A program made the position numbers and the translations under genes. From Ophiothrix spiculata (Eukaryota > Echinodermata > Ophiuroidea > Amphilepidida > Ophiotrichidae): a stretch of 34,452 nt of DNA. A model generated the notes under the pieces. The model was given only the letters and a program-made list of their open reading frames with translations. It did not search any database and had not been told where the DNA came from. Of this stretch, positions 22,247 through 32,439 are shown piece by piece. Each line of letters opens with the position of its first letter. The stretch's first letter is position 1. The stretch lies in NCBI GenBank assembly GCA_000969725.1, contig JXSR01S073521.1. One strand, given 5' to 3'.

Positions 22247-22412
22247 AGTCCAAAGAATCTTGTTATTTAAAAGAAGTGGGAATAAAACCTACCAAATTAC
22301 TTAAATAAGGTAAAAGCTAGAGTTTACTTCAAATATATCAGGCTTTTAACAGCATATTTTGCTCTGGTGTTGTGATGATTTATAAACAAATTTCCTATTT
22401 GCCTTTACATGC
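22247..22412 (+). repeat. Direct repeat, right copy
   Basis: Partner of 21434-21605. Both copies end at TTACATGCA. After this the left copy enters the foldback and the right copy continues TTAAGATTAT, suggesting the foldback edge. Confidence 0.85.
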
Positions 22413-22638
22413 ATTAAGATTATACAGTGTTGCCGTTGACAGAATATAGGGAAATACATTTTCTAACTAGCGAACCACATTTTATTTGCTGACTGGCGAA
22501 CCTTAGAAGAACTATCGAACTAGTGTATAGTAGAATGTTTACCTTTAAACCCTTTCTAACAATGCTTAGACTTCAAAATCAAATTTACGCCAAGTAAATG
22601 GGGTCTTAATAGTGATTTAATAATAATAATACCGGCGC

Positions 22639-23280
22639 TTATAATTCGCAATTCCAACAAAGATGATCATTGCGCACAACAAAGGAATATATATACATAC
22701 AGAAAAATATAAACAAAAAATACAACAGAAACAAAATGCATGATAAGAACATATAAGTCTTCAAGCCCTTTTTAAAACGTGAAACTGAAGAAGCAGATCT
22801 TATTGCTGAAGGAATCTGATTCCAGAGAGTTGGTCCATAGACACCAAACGACCTGTCCCCAGCACGTTTGTTACTTTTTGCAATGACAAGTCGTGTGGTA
22901 TCCATAGCCGAACGAAGACCTTCCCTTGGTGGAACACAGATGGCAACGCAATCCTTTAAATAGATTGGTGACAGGTCATTGAGAGATTTGTAGATGTACA
23001 ATAGTATTTTAAACTGAATACGCTTGTCAATGGGCAGCCAGTGAAGGGCCGTAAGCAGAGGAGACGTTGGATGGCGGCGAGGAAGCTGAAAAAAATACGG
23101 GCGGCACGGTTCTGGAGGTGCTGTAAGCGAGCAATATCTTTATTCCTACAACTAGAAAGGAATGCATTGCCATAGTCAAGCTTCCACAGTGCAGCACAAG
23201 TGCCCGCATAGCATTAGATGCAGTGTCATGATCAACAAACCGTCTGATTCTAGCAAGGTTCCACAACAAAAAGTTCACTG
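22639..23280 (-). pseudogene. LINE C-terminal region
   Basis: Reading from 23280 downward, frames contain FLLWNLARIRRFVDHDTASN, then (after a frameshift) YIYKSLNDLSPIYLKD, GDRSFGVYGP, LWNQIPSAIRSASSVSRFKK and LKTYMF. This is the conserved segment that follows the reverse transcriptase in many CR1/L2/Jockey-type elements. At least one frameshift separates 23027-23280 from 22639-23001. In other frames between them HWLPIDKRIQFK can be read, confirming continuity. Confidence 0.8.
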
Positions 23281-23415
23281 ATTTACACTAAGATGTTATG
23301 TGATCTGACATAGTCATATTACAATCAAAAGTGATACCCAAATTCTTAATGTTTGGTGATGGAGTTATTAAAGCAGAACCAACTTGTAATTTAAAATCGG
23401 TGAGGTTGAAGTTGT

Positions 23416-24200
23416 TCATGATATGTGAGGATGCAACAATAAAAAACTCCGTTTTGCATCGTTAAGCTTAAGCATGTTGTTCATTAGCCATAAGCGCAGC
23501 TCACTCACACAAGATTTTAACCTGAAAATGGCACATTCAGCATCTAATGGTACACTGGGATTAAAAGACAGACATATTTGCACGTCGTCAGCATACATGT
23601 GATAATGTAATCTATGATAACATATTATGGACGACACAAGTTGAGAGTATTTCGTAAAAATCCTAGGACCTATGATGAACCCCTGTGGTACACCACAATC
23701 AGGATGAAACTTTTTGGACATGTAATTACAAACAGACACTCTAAAATGACGGCCGGTAATATAAGATTGAAACCAGTTAAGTGCTGTGCCTTTGATACCA
23801 TAGTCATGTTCCAAACGTTTAAGAAGGATGTCATGGTCTATGGTATCAAAGGCGGTAGAAAGGTCCAAGTCGTTATTTACCTTATGCAATGCTGTTTCGG
23901 TGCTATGCTTGCTTTTATAAGCAGATTGGAAAATTTTGTCAAGGTCGTTTTCCTGCATAGGCTCATTGACTTGGACAATAGCCGCCTTTTCAATTATTTT
24001 GCCAACAAAGCCGATGTTAGAGACAGGTCTATAGTTCTTAAGGTCATTCCAATCAAAATTCATCTTTTTCAAGATGGGTGTTACAATGGCCTGCTTCATT
24101 TCACTAGGAAATACACATGTAGTAAGAGAGGTATTAACTATGTCTGTTAAAATCTGCAAAGCACAATCAATGTTTTTTTTTTAAAGCCATGTTGGTAAAC
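23416..24200 (-). pseudogene. LINE reverse transcriptase domain
   Basis: The 247-codon frame at 23416-24159 has VTPILKK (26-32), KNYRPVSN (41-48), [14 protein letters not shown] (78-91), motif [13 protein letters not shown] (99-110), motif B GVPQG (156-160) and the catalytic YADD of motif C (189-192). The usual stretch of roughly 15-20 residues between VNNDL and motif A is missing, suggesting an internal deletion. Motif B continues FIIGP where SVLGP is usual. After KLNDAK a frameshift moves the reading frame out; the other frame continues with TEF and then [12 protein letters not shown]. Upstream of the first Met the frame is broken near the A/T run at 24172-24182. It is catalytically dead as it stands. 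Confidence 0.9.
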
Positions 24201-24326
24201 AATCAAGAGTGCAGGTTTTGTTTGCACTTTCAATGATAATACGATACACTTCACTTTTGTCAAGCTCTCTGAAACTAACCATATCACTATGAATGGCAAC
24301 ATTGGGGTTCATCAAATTACTACAAA

Positions 24327-24755
24327 CTAGGTTGGTATCAGTTCCACTCTTACTAGACATTTTATTTGCCTGATCGTTTCAACCTTGGTTGTGAAAAATT
24401 GCCCAAACTTATCGCACAATACCTCTGGATTATACAAAGTAGGAAAGATTCTTTCATTTTGATTTAGCAATTCCTTTAACGTATAGTAGGTATCTTTGGT
24501 ACCTGCATTTGATAATTTGTTCTTATAATACTGTTGTTTAGAGTCATCAAGGAGTTTATTTAATGACAAATGCTGTTTCCAATGAGCATCATGGTCCACA
24601 TCGAGCCGGGATTTACACCTCTTTCTTTCTAACTTTCGTTGCTTCTGTTTTTCTGATCGTAAATCTTCGTTGTACCAAGCAGGCTTGGGACGTACCAGAC
24701 GCGAAGGAGACTTTGATGGTGCATGTTGTTCAAGTACCTTAGTGAACGAGATCAT
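24327..24755 (-). pseudogene. LINE connecting region between endonuclease and RT
   Basis: A 142-codon frame contains RPKPAWYNEDLRSEKQKQRK, a basic Lys/Arg-rich stretch, QQYYKNKLSNAG, and a run of LKELLNQNE followed by LCDKFGQFFTTKVETIR. The pattern WYNxxLRxxK...YYxxKL...FFxxKVxxIR is typical of the linker between the APE endonuclease and RT domains of CR1/L2-like LINEs. The C-terminal end of this frame is shifted. Confidence 0.8.
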
Positions 24756-24847
24756 TTACATTCAATCCGCTGGATCTAGAGTTAATTGTTGAGTAACTAC
24801 TCTGAAGGTCGTTTCTAAAAGAAGCGTGATTAATTTTTTCAAAATGT

Positions 24848-25172
24848 CTATCTTTGCTTGTTATCTTTTAAGGAGGTGTTTTTTATCTGCAGTAAGACAG
24901 CTGTGACCATGTTGTGGTCAGAATCATATCGCATTCCAACATCAAACATCCTAACTAAATTGTCCTCAAAACGAGTGACAATTAAGTCCAGTGTATTGCC
25001 AGAAACATGGGTAGGTTTATCAATTTGATTTTCAAGACCAAATGATGATAAAAGGGTAATAAACTGAGTCACATCAGATTTGTTTGGCTTATTCATGTGT
25101 AAATTAAAATCTCCTAACATGACAAGCTTCTGGCAACAGAGAGATCTCATGCAAAAATTCTTCAAACTCTTC
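24848..25172 (-). pseudogene. LINE APE endonuclease, C-terminal half
   Basis: The frame has LVMLGDFNLHMNKPN (the GDFN block), THVSGNTLDLIVTR and YDSDHNMVTAVL (the SDH block with the catalytic histidine), all APE-endonuclease signatures. The reading VEEFEEFLHEISLLPE runs to the edge of the foldback at 25174 in another frame, so a frameshift lies just before LVMLGDFN. Confidence 0.85.
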
Positions 25173-25174
25173 TA

Positions 25175-25829
25175 CACTCTTAGAAAGCCAGGATCAAATA
25201 TGAGACAAAAAGGATCAATTTTGATCCTTTTTAGGTATCAAATATGAGCTTACCTTTTAAGGATCAAAGTGATCCAAAAATAAGGTTCACAATTCTTGAT
25301 CCGAAAAAAGGATCAAATATTTCTTATAATAAGATATGCCTAAAAATATCTCACTGAAGTGACCCTAGCAGGGTTTGAACCCACGCCGCACGTACACCAT
25401 GTAATTACGAGACCATCGCTCTAACCACTCGGCCACGGGACAGGCAGCTGTCAAGTGTGGTGAAATCATCGTATTTATACCATTGTATACATTCCCGGCT
25501 ATGTAGTGGATATGGGGTGTACTCAAATTTGAGACAAAAGATCATGTTAGATCCAAACGCGGTATCAAATACTATATGAGCTCATCCTTTCCGTATCAAA
25601 GTAATCCAGAAATACGGATCAAAACTTTGATATTGGAATCAAAAAAGATCAAAATAAAATGATCCTAAAACCGGATCAAAAATGATCCTGGTGAATTTGA
25701 TCCATTTGTATATATTGATCCGAAAAAGGATCAAAACGATCCACGTTGGATCAAAAGTGACCCTTAAAGGATCAACATAAAATGATCCGGAAAACTACTC
25801 GTATATTTGATCCCGGCCTTCTAAGAGTG
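25175..25829. mobile_element. TA-flanked GATCAAA foldback carrying a tRNA-like sequence, copy 1
   Basis: The ends are CACTCTTAGAAAGCC and GGCCTTCTAAGAGTG with TA outside both (25173-25174 and 25830-25831). The interior is built from repeated AAAGGATCAAA and TTTGATCC words in both orientations and encloses a tRNA-like segment at about 25358-25445. The element interrupts the LINE endonuclease. Joining the flanks through a single TA restores the reading GFIEEFEEF, which supports a 2-bp duplication and a single clean insertion. There is no transposase, so it is non-autonomous. TA duplication fits Tc1/mariner-type mobilisation. Confidence 0.9.
25358..25445 (-). other. tRNA-like segment inside the foldback, copy 1
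   Basis: On the minus strand: A box GTGGCCGAGTGGTTAGAGC, anticodon arm GGTCTCGTAATTAC (loop CTCGTAA, anticodon CGT), B box GGGTTCAAACCCTGC. The stretch between the anticodon arm and the T arm is long, as in class II tRNAs, and the acceptor ends pair poorly. It resembles the head of the SINE at 9358. It is probably a SINE-derived pol III promoter relic, not a working tRNA. Confidence 0.75.
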
Positions 25830-25831
25830 TA

Positions 25832-26215
25832 TGAAACCTTTGAGAGAGAATCTATTTACTTGAGTTGGATGAGGTCTATAAATTAAAATATAATGCATGC
25901 ACCCCATTATTTGGGTCCAAAATGCTGGCATGTTCAAAGTTTATAGTCGATATCTGTAATGAATGTAATCGGAATCCAATGTGTGACTTAAACATTATTC
26001 CAATACCACCATGATTGCTGGAACCTCGCGGTGTGTTAATGTAAGAATATCTATTGGGTTTAGTTCTTGAATCACAACGGGGTCTGATGGGGCCAACCGT
26101 GTCTCAACACGGAAAACTGTATCAACGTCATGATCGATGACATAATCAATTAATGTTGTAGTTTTGTTCCTGTTGATCGGGGGTTCCAAAAAATGATGTT
26201 AAGTGGAGGGTGATG
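25832..26215 (-). pseudogene. LINE APE endonuclease, N-terminal half
   Basis: The frames show NKTTTLIDYVIDHDVDTVFR, VETRLAP (equivalent of the TET block with the catalytic glutamate), INTPRGSSNHGGIGIMFK, and, after a frameshift near 25888, IYRPHPTQVNRF. These are in the order expected for a LINE endonuclease and continue into 25172 across the foldback. FWNPRS just upstream, in a shifted frame, marks the likely domain start. Confidence 0.8.
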
Positions 26216-26880
26216 GTTTTATAAGTACACGGGGGATAGCGTTGTCAGTCTTTTTGTTTATTTCAAAGTTATCGGTTCTTGTAGTTAACGGCAGCCGTTC
26301 AGAAGTATGAACTGGACTTTTGCGGATAGTTCGTTTAAAACCACCACGCGTGCCTCTCTTTCTAATGCGTTTTTCTTTTTCTTCTACGGTTTAATGTACT
26401 TGCAAAGTTATTATGGCTTTTTCAAGGTCTATTCAATAGATTCAATTCAGCCAGTTTATTACAAGTGTTCGAGTCCAATTGACAAATTTGATCAGTTTGA
26501 TCGGTTGTAATTGACGAGTTGTTAAAACTACGTAAATACTCACTGGAGTACGTTATCAGCTTCTTGTCTGATGTTGATGGCGCATTTCCTTGAGATCGAT
26601 TGGTAGTATTTCCGTATGGCAAAATTATTTCCAATTTGGATATCAAAGTCAACATGAAAATCCACAAAATAACAATGGAAATAATTCCGAAATGCAAGAT
26701 CTGAAAAGCCCATCGTGATCAGTACTCTTAACACATGGTTAAACTCATCCAAACCATCAACAACAATACAAAACTGGAGACATACCACGAGGGCGACCTA
26801 TACAGGCGCTACGCAGGATTTTAATTTTGTTGGGTAATAAATAAAGACAATGATATTTCTTGCATGTTCAGATAGTTTAG
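26216..26880. other. No gene recognised; weak minus-strand frame with hydrophobic stretch
   Basis: A minus-strand frame at 26422-26697 has IISIVILWIFMLTLI followed by a polar Ser/Thr/Asn-rich stretch, a layout like a type II membrane anchor. It has no ATG at its start and no recognised domain. It is preceded by an acceptor-like CTTTTCAG. I would not call it a gene. Confidence 0.3.
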
Positions 26881-26884
26881 CACG

Positions 26885-26948
26885 AGGCTTAACGATCCTA
26901 TCCCTCCCCACTTAAAAGGCCTAACGATCCTGCCCCTCCCAACTTAAG
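26885..26948. repeat. 32-bp tandem duplication
   Basis: Two adjacent copies of AGGC(T/C)TAACGATCCT followed by (A/G)(T/C)CCCTCCC and ACTTAA, differing at a few positions. Confidence 0.8.
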
Positions 26949-27305
26949 TATTGCGACCATTTTCTTTTCATCACAATGATCCCAATGGATGTTAACATAT
27001 ATTCTAAATGTTTTTCGTCAGTTACTTCTGCGGTTTATTGAAACGGAAAGAAACGACACTTCTAAATCCCCTAATTAAAACACAACTCTCTAGCCTGTAT
27101 TTGTCATTACTTGGGTAAAACATTTTTACACAATTAGTAAAATAAAGTTGTATTTTTGTTTCACAGACATTATTCCAACCCTAAAAAAGGAGTGTAACCA
27201 GATAAAAACCCTTGATTTACTAAGGTATTTTTGTAACGTTTATTATCAAGATACGTATAGTTGTTACCATGAAGCTATAACATATTTAACAATCCAAAGT
27301 TAAGT

Positions 27306-27480
27306 TATTTTAATAGGGTATAGGGTAGGGTCTTCTCTTTCCATTGATACCAAAATCATGAAAATCGACGAAGTTGTTACGTAATTTTGACGTCATAGGT
27401 CACTTAGATACTTCGAGTCAGAAAATTACGGTTTTGGGCCAACGAAACAAAACGTTGCTGTAAAAGTTGAATATGAAAAC
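27306..27480 (-). repeat. Dispersed repeat, copy B (inverted)
   Basis: Read on the minus strand it contains GACGTCAAAATTACGTAAC, GATTTTCATGATTTTGGTAT, CAATGGAAAGAGAAGACCCT and CCCTATAC, matching the distal half of copies A and D. Confidence 0.75.
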
Positions 27481-27717
27481 AAAGATATGTACCTTTCGAT
27501 TTTGACCCCGGTGCAGATCTTGCTATCTTGATTAAGATATACAGCCAGAAATAGAGCTAACAAGGCCTATTATATTATCAGTCTAAAATTTCGAACATGA
27601 ACTGTTAATCCGCACGCACCCACCGCGTATCCAGAAGTCGCGATATCACAGGATAGCAGGGGTAAGCAACGCTGTTTCAAGTAAACAATCGCGACTTGAA
27701 ATGTTGTGTATTTGCAT

Positions 27718-27758
27718 AAACTAGCGGGAATGCGCGCTTCGCGCGAATCCCCGCTAGT
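27718..27758. mobile_element. Helitron-like terminus: GC hairpin before CTAG|T
   Basis: GCGCGCTTCGCGCG forms a tight GC hairpin eight bases before CTAG at 27754-27757, followed by T. This is the textbook arrangement of a Helitron 3' end. The whole 41-base segment is also a larger inverted repeat (CTAGCGGG..CCCGCTAG), so the orientation is ambiguous. I could not find a matching 5' TC end or any Rep/helicase sequence. Confidence 0.45.
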
Positions 27759-28805
27759 TTTGTCCGCCCTATTATAGAAGTATAACACGCGGTTGGTAAG
27801 ATATGCAGATTTTATTTGCAGATTATACTGGATGTTTGAAGTGGTCGGTCGCAATTGTGCTTGTTTGATTTCATCTCTGGTAATGATGTACACTTGTAGC
27901 TTCCATTGGAATGCTGTTATGTTTAAAAAAAAATAAGAGCTGGAGACATATATTTTTTTCTCCTTTTAATGAATTATTTATTGCTAAATCATTGGTTTAA
28001 TTTGATGGTTAATTGATCTTCTAGTAGTATACGAATGATACAGCTGTTGAATGTAGTTTGCAATCTCTTATGGCGTAACCAAGGGAGGGGGGTGCTGAGC
28101 GGTGGTAGAGGATGGGGGAGTTGAACCTCTCAAATAACGTTGTATGCCCCAACTCTGCTGTCCCCTCCCATGAATTCAAGGAAAGTATCAAGTATCATTA
28201 TAGAGACCTTTTTCACTGTTGATCTAATTATGCAAAATGTAACCATTTTATGGTTTACTTTTAGAAACTGTTTGAAATCATTAAAATGTTGTATATACAG
28301 TGTATTCATCAAACTTCAATTTGAATTGAAAAAACTCGAATTCTGAAGAAAAAATGGCAAACAGAAACACACACTTAGTAATATTATAAAAGAAAGAAAA
28401 ATAGATAGAATTGTTTATCTTTTTTGGGATGGAGTTACGGTTGGTACATGTCGGTGGATAGTAACTGCCAATCAGTAGAACCCCCCACCCCCTTTACATT
28501 GATTAACCGACATCTTTTACCCCGTTTTTTTCCCACAACCTATACACCCAGTGCCTTATGTTTTAAAATTGCAAAGTACACTTAATTTGGCCTGGGACTT
28601 TCCGGGTAATTTGCTACCCGTGTACCCGACTTATTTTCCTGTCGTGTACACCGAATTACAACCATCATTAACCATGGAATAGCTACATGTAGAGGAAGGA
28701 AAGGGGATCCCCACTGAATCAAGAAAAGTACAGGTTAAACTAAGGGTTAAACCCCCTTTTTCTATGCCGTATCATAATAAAGCTGCATAAAACACCCAAT
28801 TACAT
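27759..28805. other. No gene recognised
   Basis: AT-rich DNA with several short C- or G-runs. I see nothing definable in it. Confidence 0.4.
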
Positions 28806-28813
28806 TGGTTACT

Positions 28814-29092
28814 CCCGGGGGGGGGGAGGTTCTTCGTGATAAGGACCGTTCTCTATACCTATAAAAAGGCAATTTTGCAAACCTTCACCATACCATTTTT
28901 CGCAAGAAACACCCAATTTACCGAATTTGGCGCTGCTTAAGACAATTTTCCCCCAAAACACCCAATTTTTTCATTTGGGTGCATTAGGTCTTTGACAAAA
29001 ACCCACCCATCGATATACCAAAAATGGCCAAATTATAACCCAAAAAAGTGGAACATACCCTTATCAACCTAATGTGACACCCCCCCCCCGGG
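28814..29092. mobile_element. 279-bp element with 8-bp target duplication
   Basis: The element opens CCCGGGGGGGGGG and closes CCCCCCCCCCGGG. TGGTTACT stands at 28806-28813 and again at 29093-29100, a perfect 8-bp direct repeat immediately outside the ends. Eight-base duplications are typical of hAT transposases (and of Mutator- or P-like elements with 8-9). The interior has repeated ACACCCAATTT words and no coding capacity, so it is a non-autonomous MITE. The true homopolymer lengths may be inaccurate. Confidence 0.85.
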
Positions 29093-29100
29093 TGGTTACT

Positions 29101-30899
29101 ATCCTATCACAAATTCTGACATTATAAAACGTATCTCGTTAAATTAAAGTTTGCGCATACCATATCACAAATTTCTGCAAAGGCCTACATGTACTACAAT
29201 CTCATTTTTATTTTTGAAATGCATGCATTGATTTATATAGAAGATAAAATAGAGATTCCTTACCTCATAAAAGTAATCAGAAAATTCAATGTACCTGTCT
29301 TACAAATTTCTTGTAAATGACTAAAATCCAGATATCTGTTTTACACTTAAAAGCATAAAAATTGCTGAGTATGTGTTTCCAAACCATATCATATAAAGCA
29401 TGAAAGTCAAACAGGAAATTCCATGTACCTGTCTAACAAAACTCTTGTAAATAACTAATTTATGGTATTCCTTATTCCTGCTTATGATGAAAATAAGATA
29501 ATTTTTTTTTAATAGGCTATTACCTATATGACACTTAAAGTTGATCTGATATTAACATTACAAACAACAATAACCTTAACAGTATTATTAGCATAACAAA
29601 GTGATCTATCAAGAGCATGGTTATTTTGGTTATTGATACAACCCATTGAATTATCATAACAAAAGGCCAGGTAAATTGTCAACAGAACATATTTTTAATA
29701 GATATGGTTCCCTGTTTATTTAGCTCAAGATTAACTATAAACCATGGCTAGAATGTCAAATCTTTACTATGAGAACCACCTAATATCTCTTTCACAGCTT
29801 AGCAGCTCACAAACATGCATATTGAAATGATGGCACTTAGCAGAATAGAAGATTTAAATGAGACTGATTTTTACCTTGTTGACAAGAACCTGTTTAAAAT
29901 GTAAACCCCACACAATTTTTTAGAAATGATTCAAATTTCTAGATTTCTTTATAATTAGATTTTATAATTTTGTAAAAACTCGGCTGCAGACTACATTCTT
30001 TTAACTGTAGAACACCGTGGGGTGATCGCATATTCAGATTCAGTTCTCAGTGTGTCATATAGATTACACAAGCAATACTGTTACGCAAGGCTCATTTTTT
30101 TTTTTTGGAACAACAATTATAGATCGCGTATTTAGATTAAACTGTCACATATTTATTTCAAAATAACTTTTTTAACCCAAAATTAGCAAAATGTACCTAT
30201 TTCAATTCGTTAATATTTAAATAGGTCAAATGCACCACAGAGATAAAAAAAACAACGAACGAACAAGCAAACAAACAAACAAAAACATAGATTTCAACAA
30301 AGCAATATAATATAACTTACATTGTCATTTCTGAATTGTTTGCGACACATATTACACAAAGTGCTATTGAAAGTTACACGTAATGATTCAATAACTTTAA
30401 CGAAGTAGGGTAAAATCCATTAGCTAATTGAACTAAACACTGCCCTGAGTTGACAACGCAAAGGAAACATACACAACTAAAAGAGTAGATTTATTATTTA
30501 AAGTTTAACAAAAACATTTTAAGCATAAATGGATTGATAATGTTTTATTATACTTATCTGGCACAAGTTCTTTTTGATATTCAAGTGATTTTTTCATTTT
30601 CAAAAACATTTCCAACTGCCTTTTACAAATGAAAAAAAACGACATTAAAATAAAGATAACGCATGACCTCAAACGTGAAACACATTTTTGATTCATTTTC
30701 CTTAGGTCTAAAAACATATCAAAGGGTTCACAAAATTAACAGAAAGTGTTTTATACAAAGACAATTTAGCAATTTGTTAAATTAGGTGTCATCTCAACTA
30801 ATTCTACGAGATTGATATCATTAAGATTTCACATGGTTAGAAATACTTCCAATCGTAGATTAACCCTTGTGTATACTGTGGAATCAAACCCCTTGATTT
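29101..30899. other. No gene recognised
   Basis: AT-rich DNA. Near 29290-29330 and 29405-29455 the words AATTC(A/C)ATGTACCTGTCT and TTCTTGTAAAT recur, suggesting an old duplication with a spacing of about 120 bases. 30248-30288 is an AAAC-type simple repeat. Confidence 0.45.
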
Positions 30900-31230
30900 T
30901 TTGTCCCGTTAAAAAACCCGCAAAATGCATATTTACATAATCTCTTTTCCGTCCTTTGGGGTCATTTCGATGAAATTGTTGGGGTCATCGTCAAATTTTA
31001 TTCGAGTTTTTAGGTCGCCATTTAATAAAAAATATGATATTTATTTATTAACCTACAAACCGATGCAAATACGATATTTAAAACTTTTATAGCAAATTGT
31101 TGGAGGCCATTGTTTTGGCCTCATGATTTTCGTTTTTTATTCGATCCGCAAGTATTTTATGACATCATAATTAGGCGTACATAACGTCTGGGCAGATTTG
31201 TGTGATCTTGGTACTATTGAATAGGGAAAA
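30900..31230 (+). repeat. Dispersed repeat, copy C (diverged)
   Basis: It shares AAAACTTTTATAGC.AATT, TATGACATCATAATTA, CATAACGTCT and a GATCTTGGTACTATTGAAT block with copies A and D in the same order, at lower identity. Confidence 0.55.
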
Positions 31231-31504
31231 ACTATATCTACAATTGGTTGTAAAATTAAGTACGTGGTTCGTTTTGGAAGAAAATTGAGGGGTATATAAT
31301 AATACACAGACTAGATAGACGAAGTTAAGTTATAAATATAACCTAGTTGTAGGACCGAAAATGTTAAAGGGACTAGAGAGAGATAACAATATATCATTCT
31401 GTGATGGTGTTGTGACTATCCTGTGTTTTTCTAAATCCTAATTTTGTACCTCAGATGGATGATCAAAAGATCAGACAAAGATCCTGGAGATAATTTTACA
31501 CATA

Positions 31505-32100
31505 TTAACCCTCGTCTTCCTAAGGGGGGTGGGGGTTAACACCCCCCTAACGGATGATCGTCGATTGCACTAAAACGCCAAATAAAGCGACCCTGAGCAT
31601 TAAGGTAATATTTATAATATCCTTTGCGGTAATTTTGATGAAAAACATTAGGGGTACCACCTAAGGTAGGGTTATGGTAGGCCGTCAAAGTCCGAGGGTA
31701 GGGGGGAGGGGGGTTGCCACCTTTAAAAAAATTGAAAAATATCTGCATGATATGGACTTGAAACTTACAGGACATGTTAGAATTGTCGATTCCTTCATTT
31801 ATTAGCAAAAACCCGACGGCAATCGGACATTTAGATATTTTAAAACGATTTTTTGAAAAAGTAGCCATTTCTGCCCAAAGTGGATTTTTTTCGGTTACTG
31901 AAATACTTTGTAACGTCATAATTATGTAACGCCTCAACCGATTTTCATGATACTGGTATCTATGGAGAGAGGAGACCCTACCCTATACTATAGTACCAAA
32001 CAATATAACTTTGAGGATCCCAAGTTCAAAATCACAGTAACCATCCACCCCAATCAGGAAGACGTGTTACAAAAAAAGGCTTAGGAAGACGAGGGTTTAA
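31505..32100. mobile_element. TTAA-bounded element with 20-bp inverted ends
   Basis: The left end TTAACCCTCGTCTTCCTAAG (31505-31524) is the inverse of the right end CTTAGGAAGACGAGGGTTTAA (32080-32100), apart from one extra base. TTAA targets followed by CCC-type tips are characteristic of piggyBac elements. The interior carries dispersed repeat copy D and no transposase, so I read it as a non-autonomous piggyBac-like element of about 600 bp. Confidence 0.8.
31660..32010 (+). repeat. Dispersed repeat, copy D
   Basis: Contained in the TTAA-bounded element. It matches copy A across GGCCGTCAAAGTCC, AAAAATATCTGCATG, TTACAGGACATGTTAGAA, AACGTCATAATTATGTAACG, CCGATTTTCATGAT and GAGGAGACCCT. Confidence 0.8.
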
Positions 32101-32439
32101 AGAGAAACAATTTCATCAAAAATAATGTGTTTACCATCACAGGTGTAGAAACAGTTTGAAACTAGAAACACCGTTTTCACAATATATTTTTTTTTTGCGC
32201 CGGCGTAAAAAAAATAAAGTTGGTAAAAAATTGAAATTGTCTTCAATATTCCTCAAAATCATGGAAAACTACTGGTAGGTTATTTTACTATTAACATACA
32301 TGTTCTATTGAATCATGTAAAAATATGTACGGTAGGTAAAAAATTAGTGGGAAGAATCTAGGCCAGGCCCTTTAATACACTTGGTATGACCGTTTGTCTT
32401 TTGTTGAAACTCCAATCCTTATAACACAATAAAATCTAT
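32101..32439. other. No gene recognised
   Basis: AT-rich spacer between the TTAA-bounded element and the upstream block of RASL10-like copy 3. I see nothing definable in it. Confidence 0.4.

Larger units (their letters stand above)
22622..26215 (-). mobile_element. Decayed APE-type LINE (CR1/L2-like), split by a foldback
   Basis: On the minus strand the order is APE endonuclease, connecting region, reverse transcriptase and C-terminal domain, ending in a short (TTA)n tail at 22622. It has multiple frameshifts and stops and is interrupted at 25175-25829 by a foldback element. The arrangement and the motifs ([37 protein letters not shown]) fit the CR1/L2/Jockey group. The exact clade needs a phylogeny. 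The 5' limit is where endonuclease similarity begins (about 26215). Any ORF1 or 5' UTR beyond it is not recognisable. Confidence 0.85.

Noticed and set aside
23614..24150. 178-codon plus-strand frame
   Set aside because: It lies antisense to the LINE reverse transcriptase and is a shadow of it.
25358..25445. tRNA-Thr (CGT) gene on the minus strand
   Set aside because: The A box, anticodon loop and B box are present, but the acceptor stem does not pair, the variable region is overlong and the segment is repeated inside a transposon at 32854. It is a tRNA-derived relic.
25175..25829. CRISPR-like array of GGATCAAA words
   Set aside because: The words are short, palindromically arranged and irregularly spaced inside a transposon in a eukaryotic context. 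There are no spacers or Cas genes.
31536..31937. 133-codon minus-strand frame
   Set aside because: It lies inside the TTAA-bounded element and repeat copy D. The homologous copy A does not keep it open, so it is not conserved coding.
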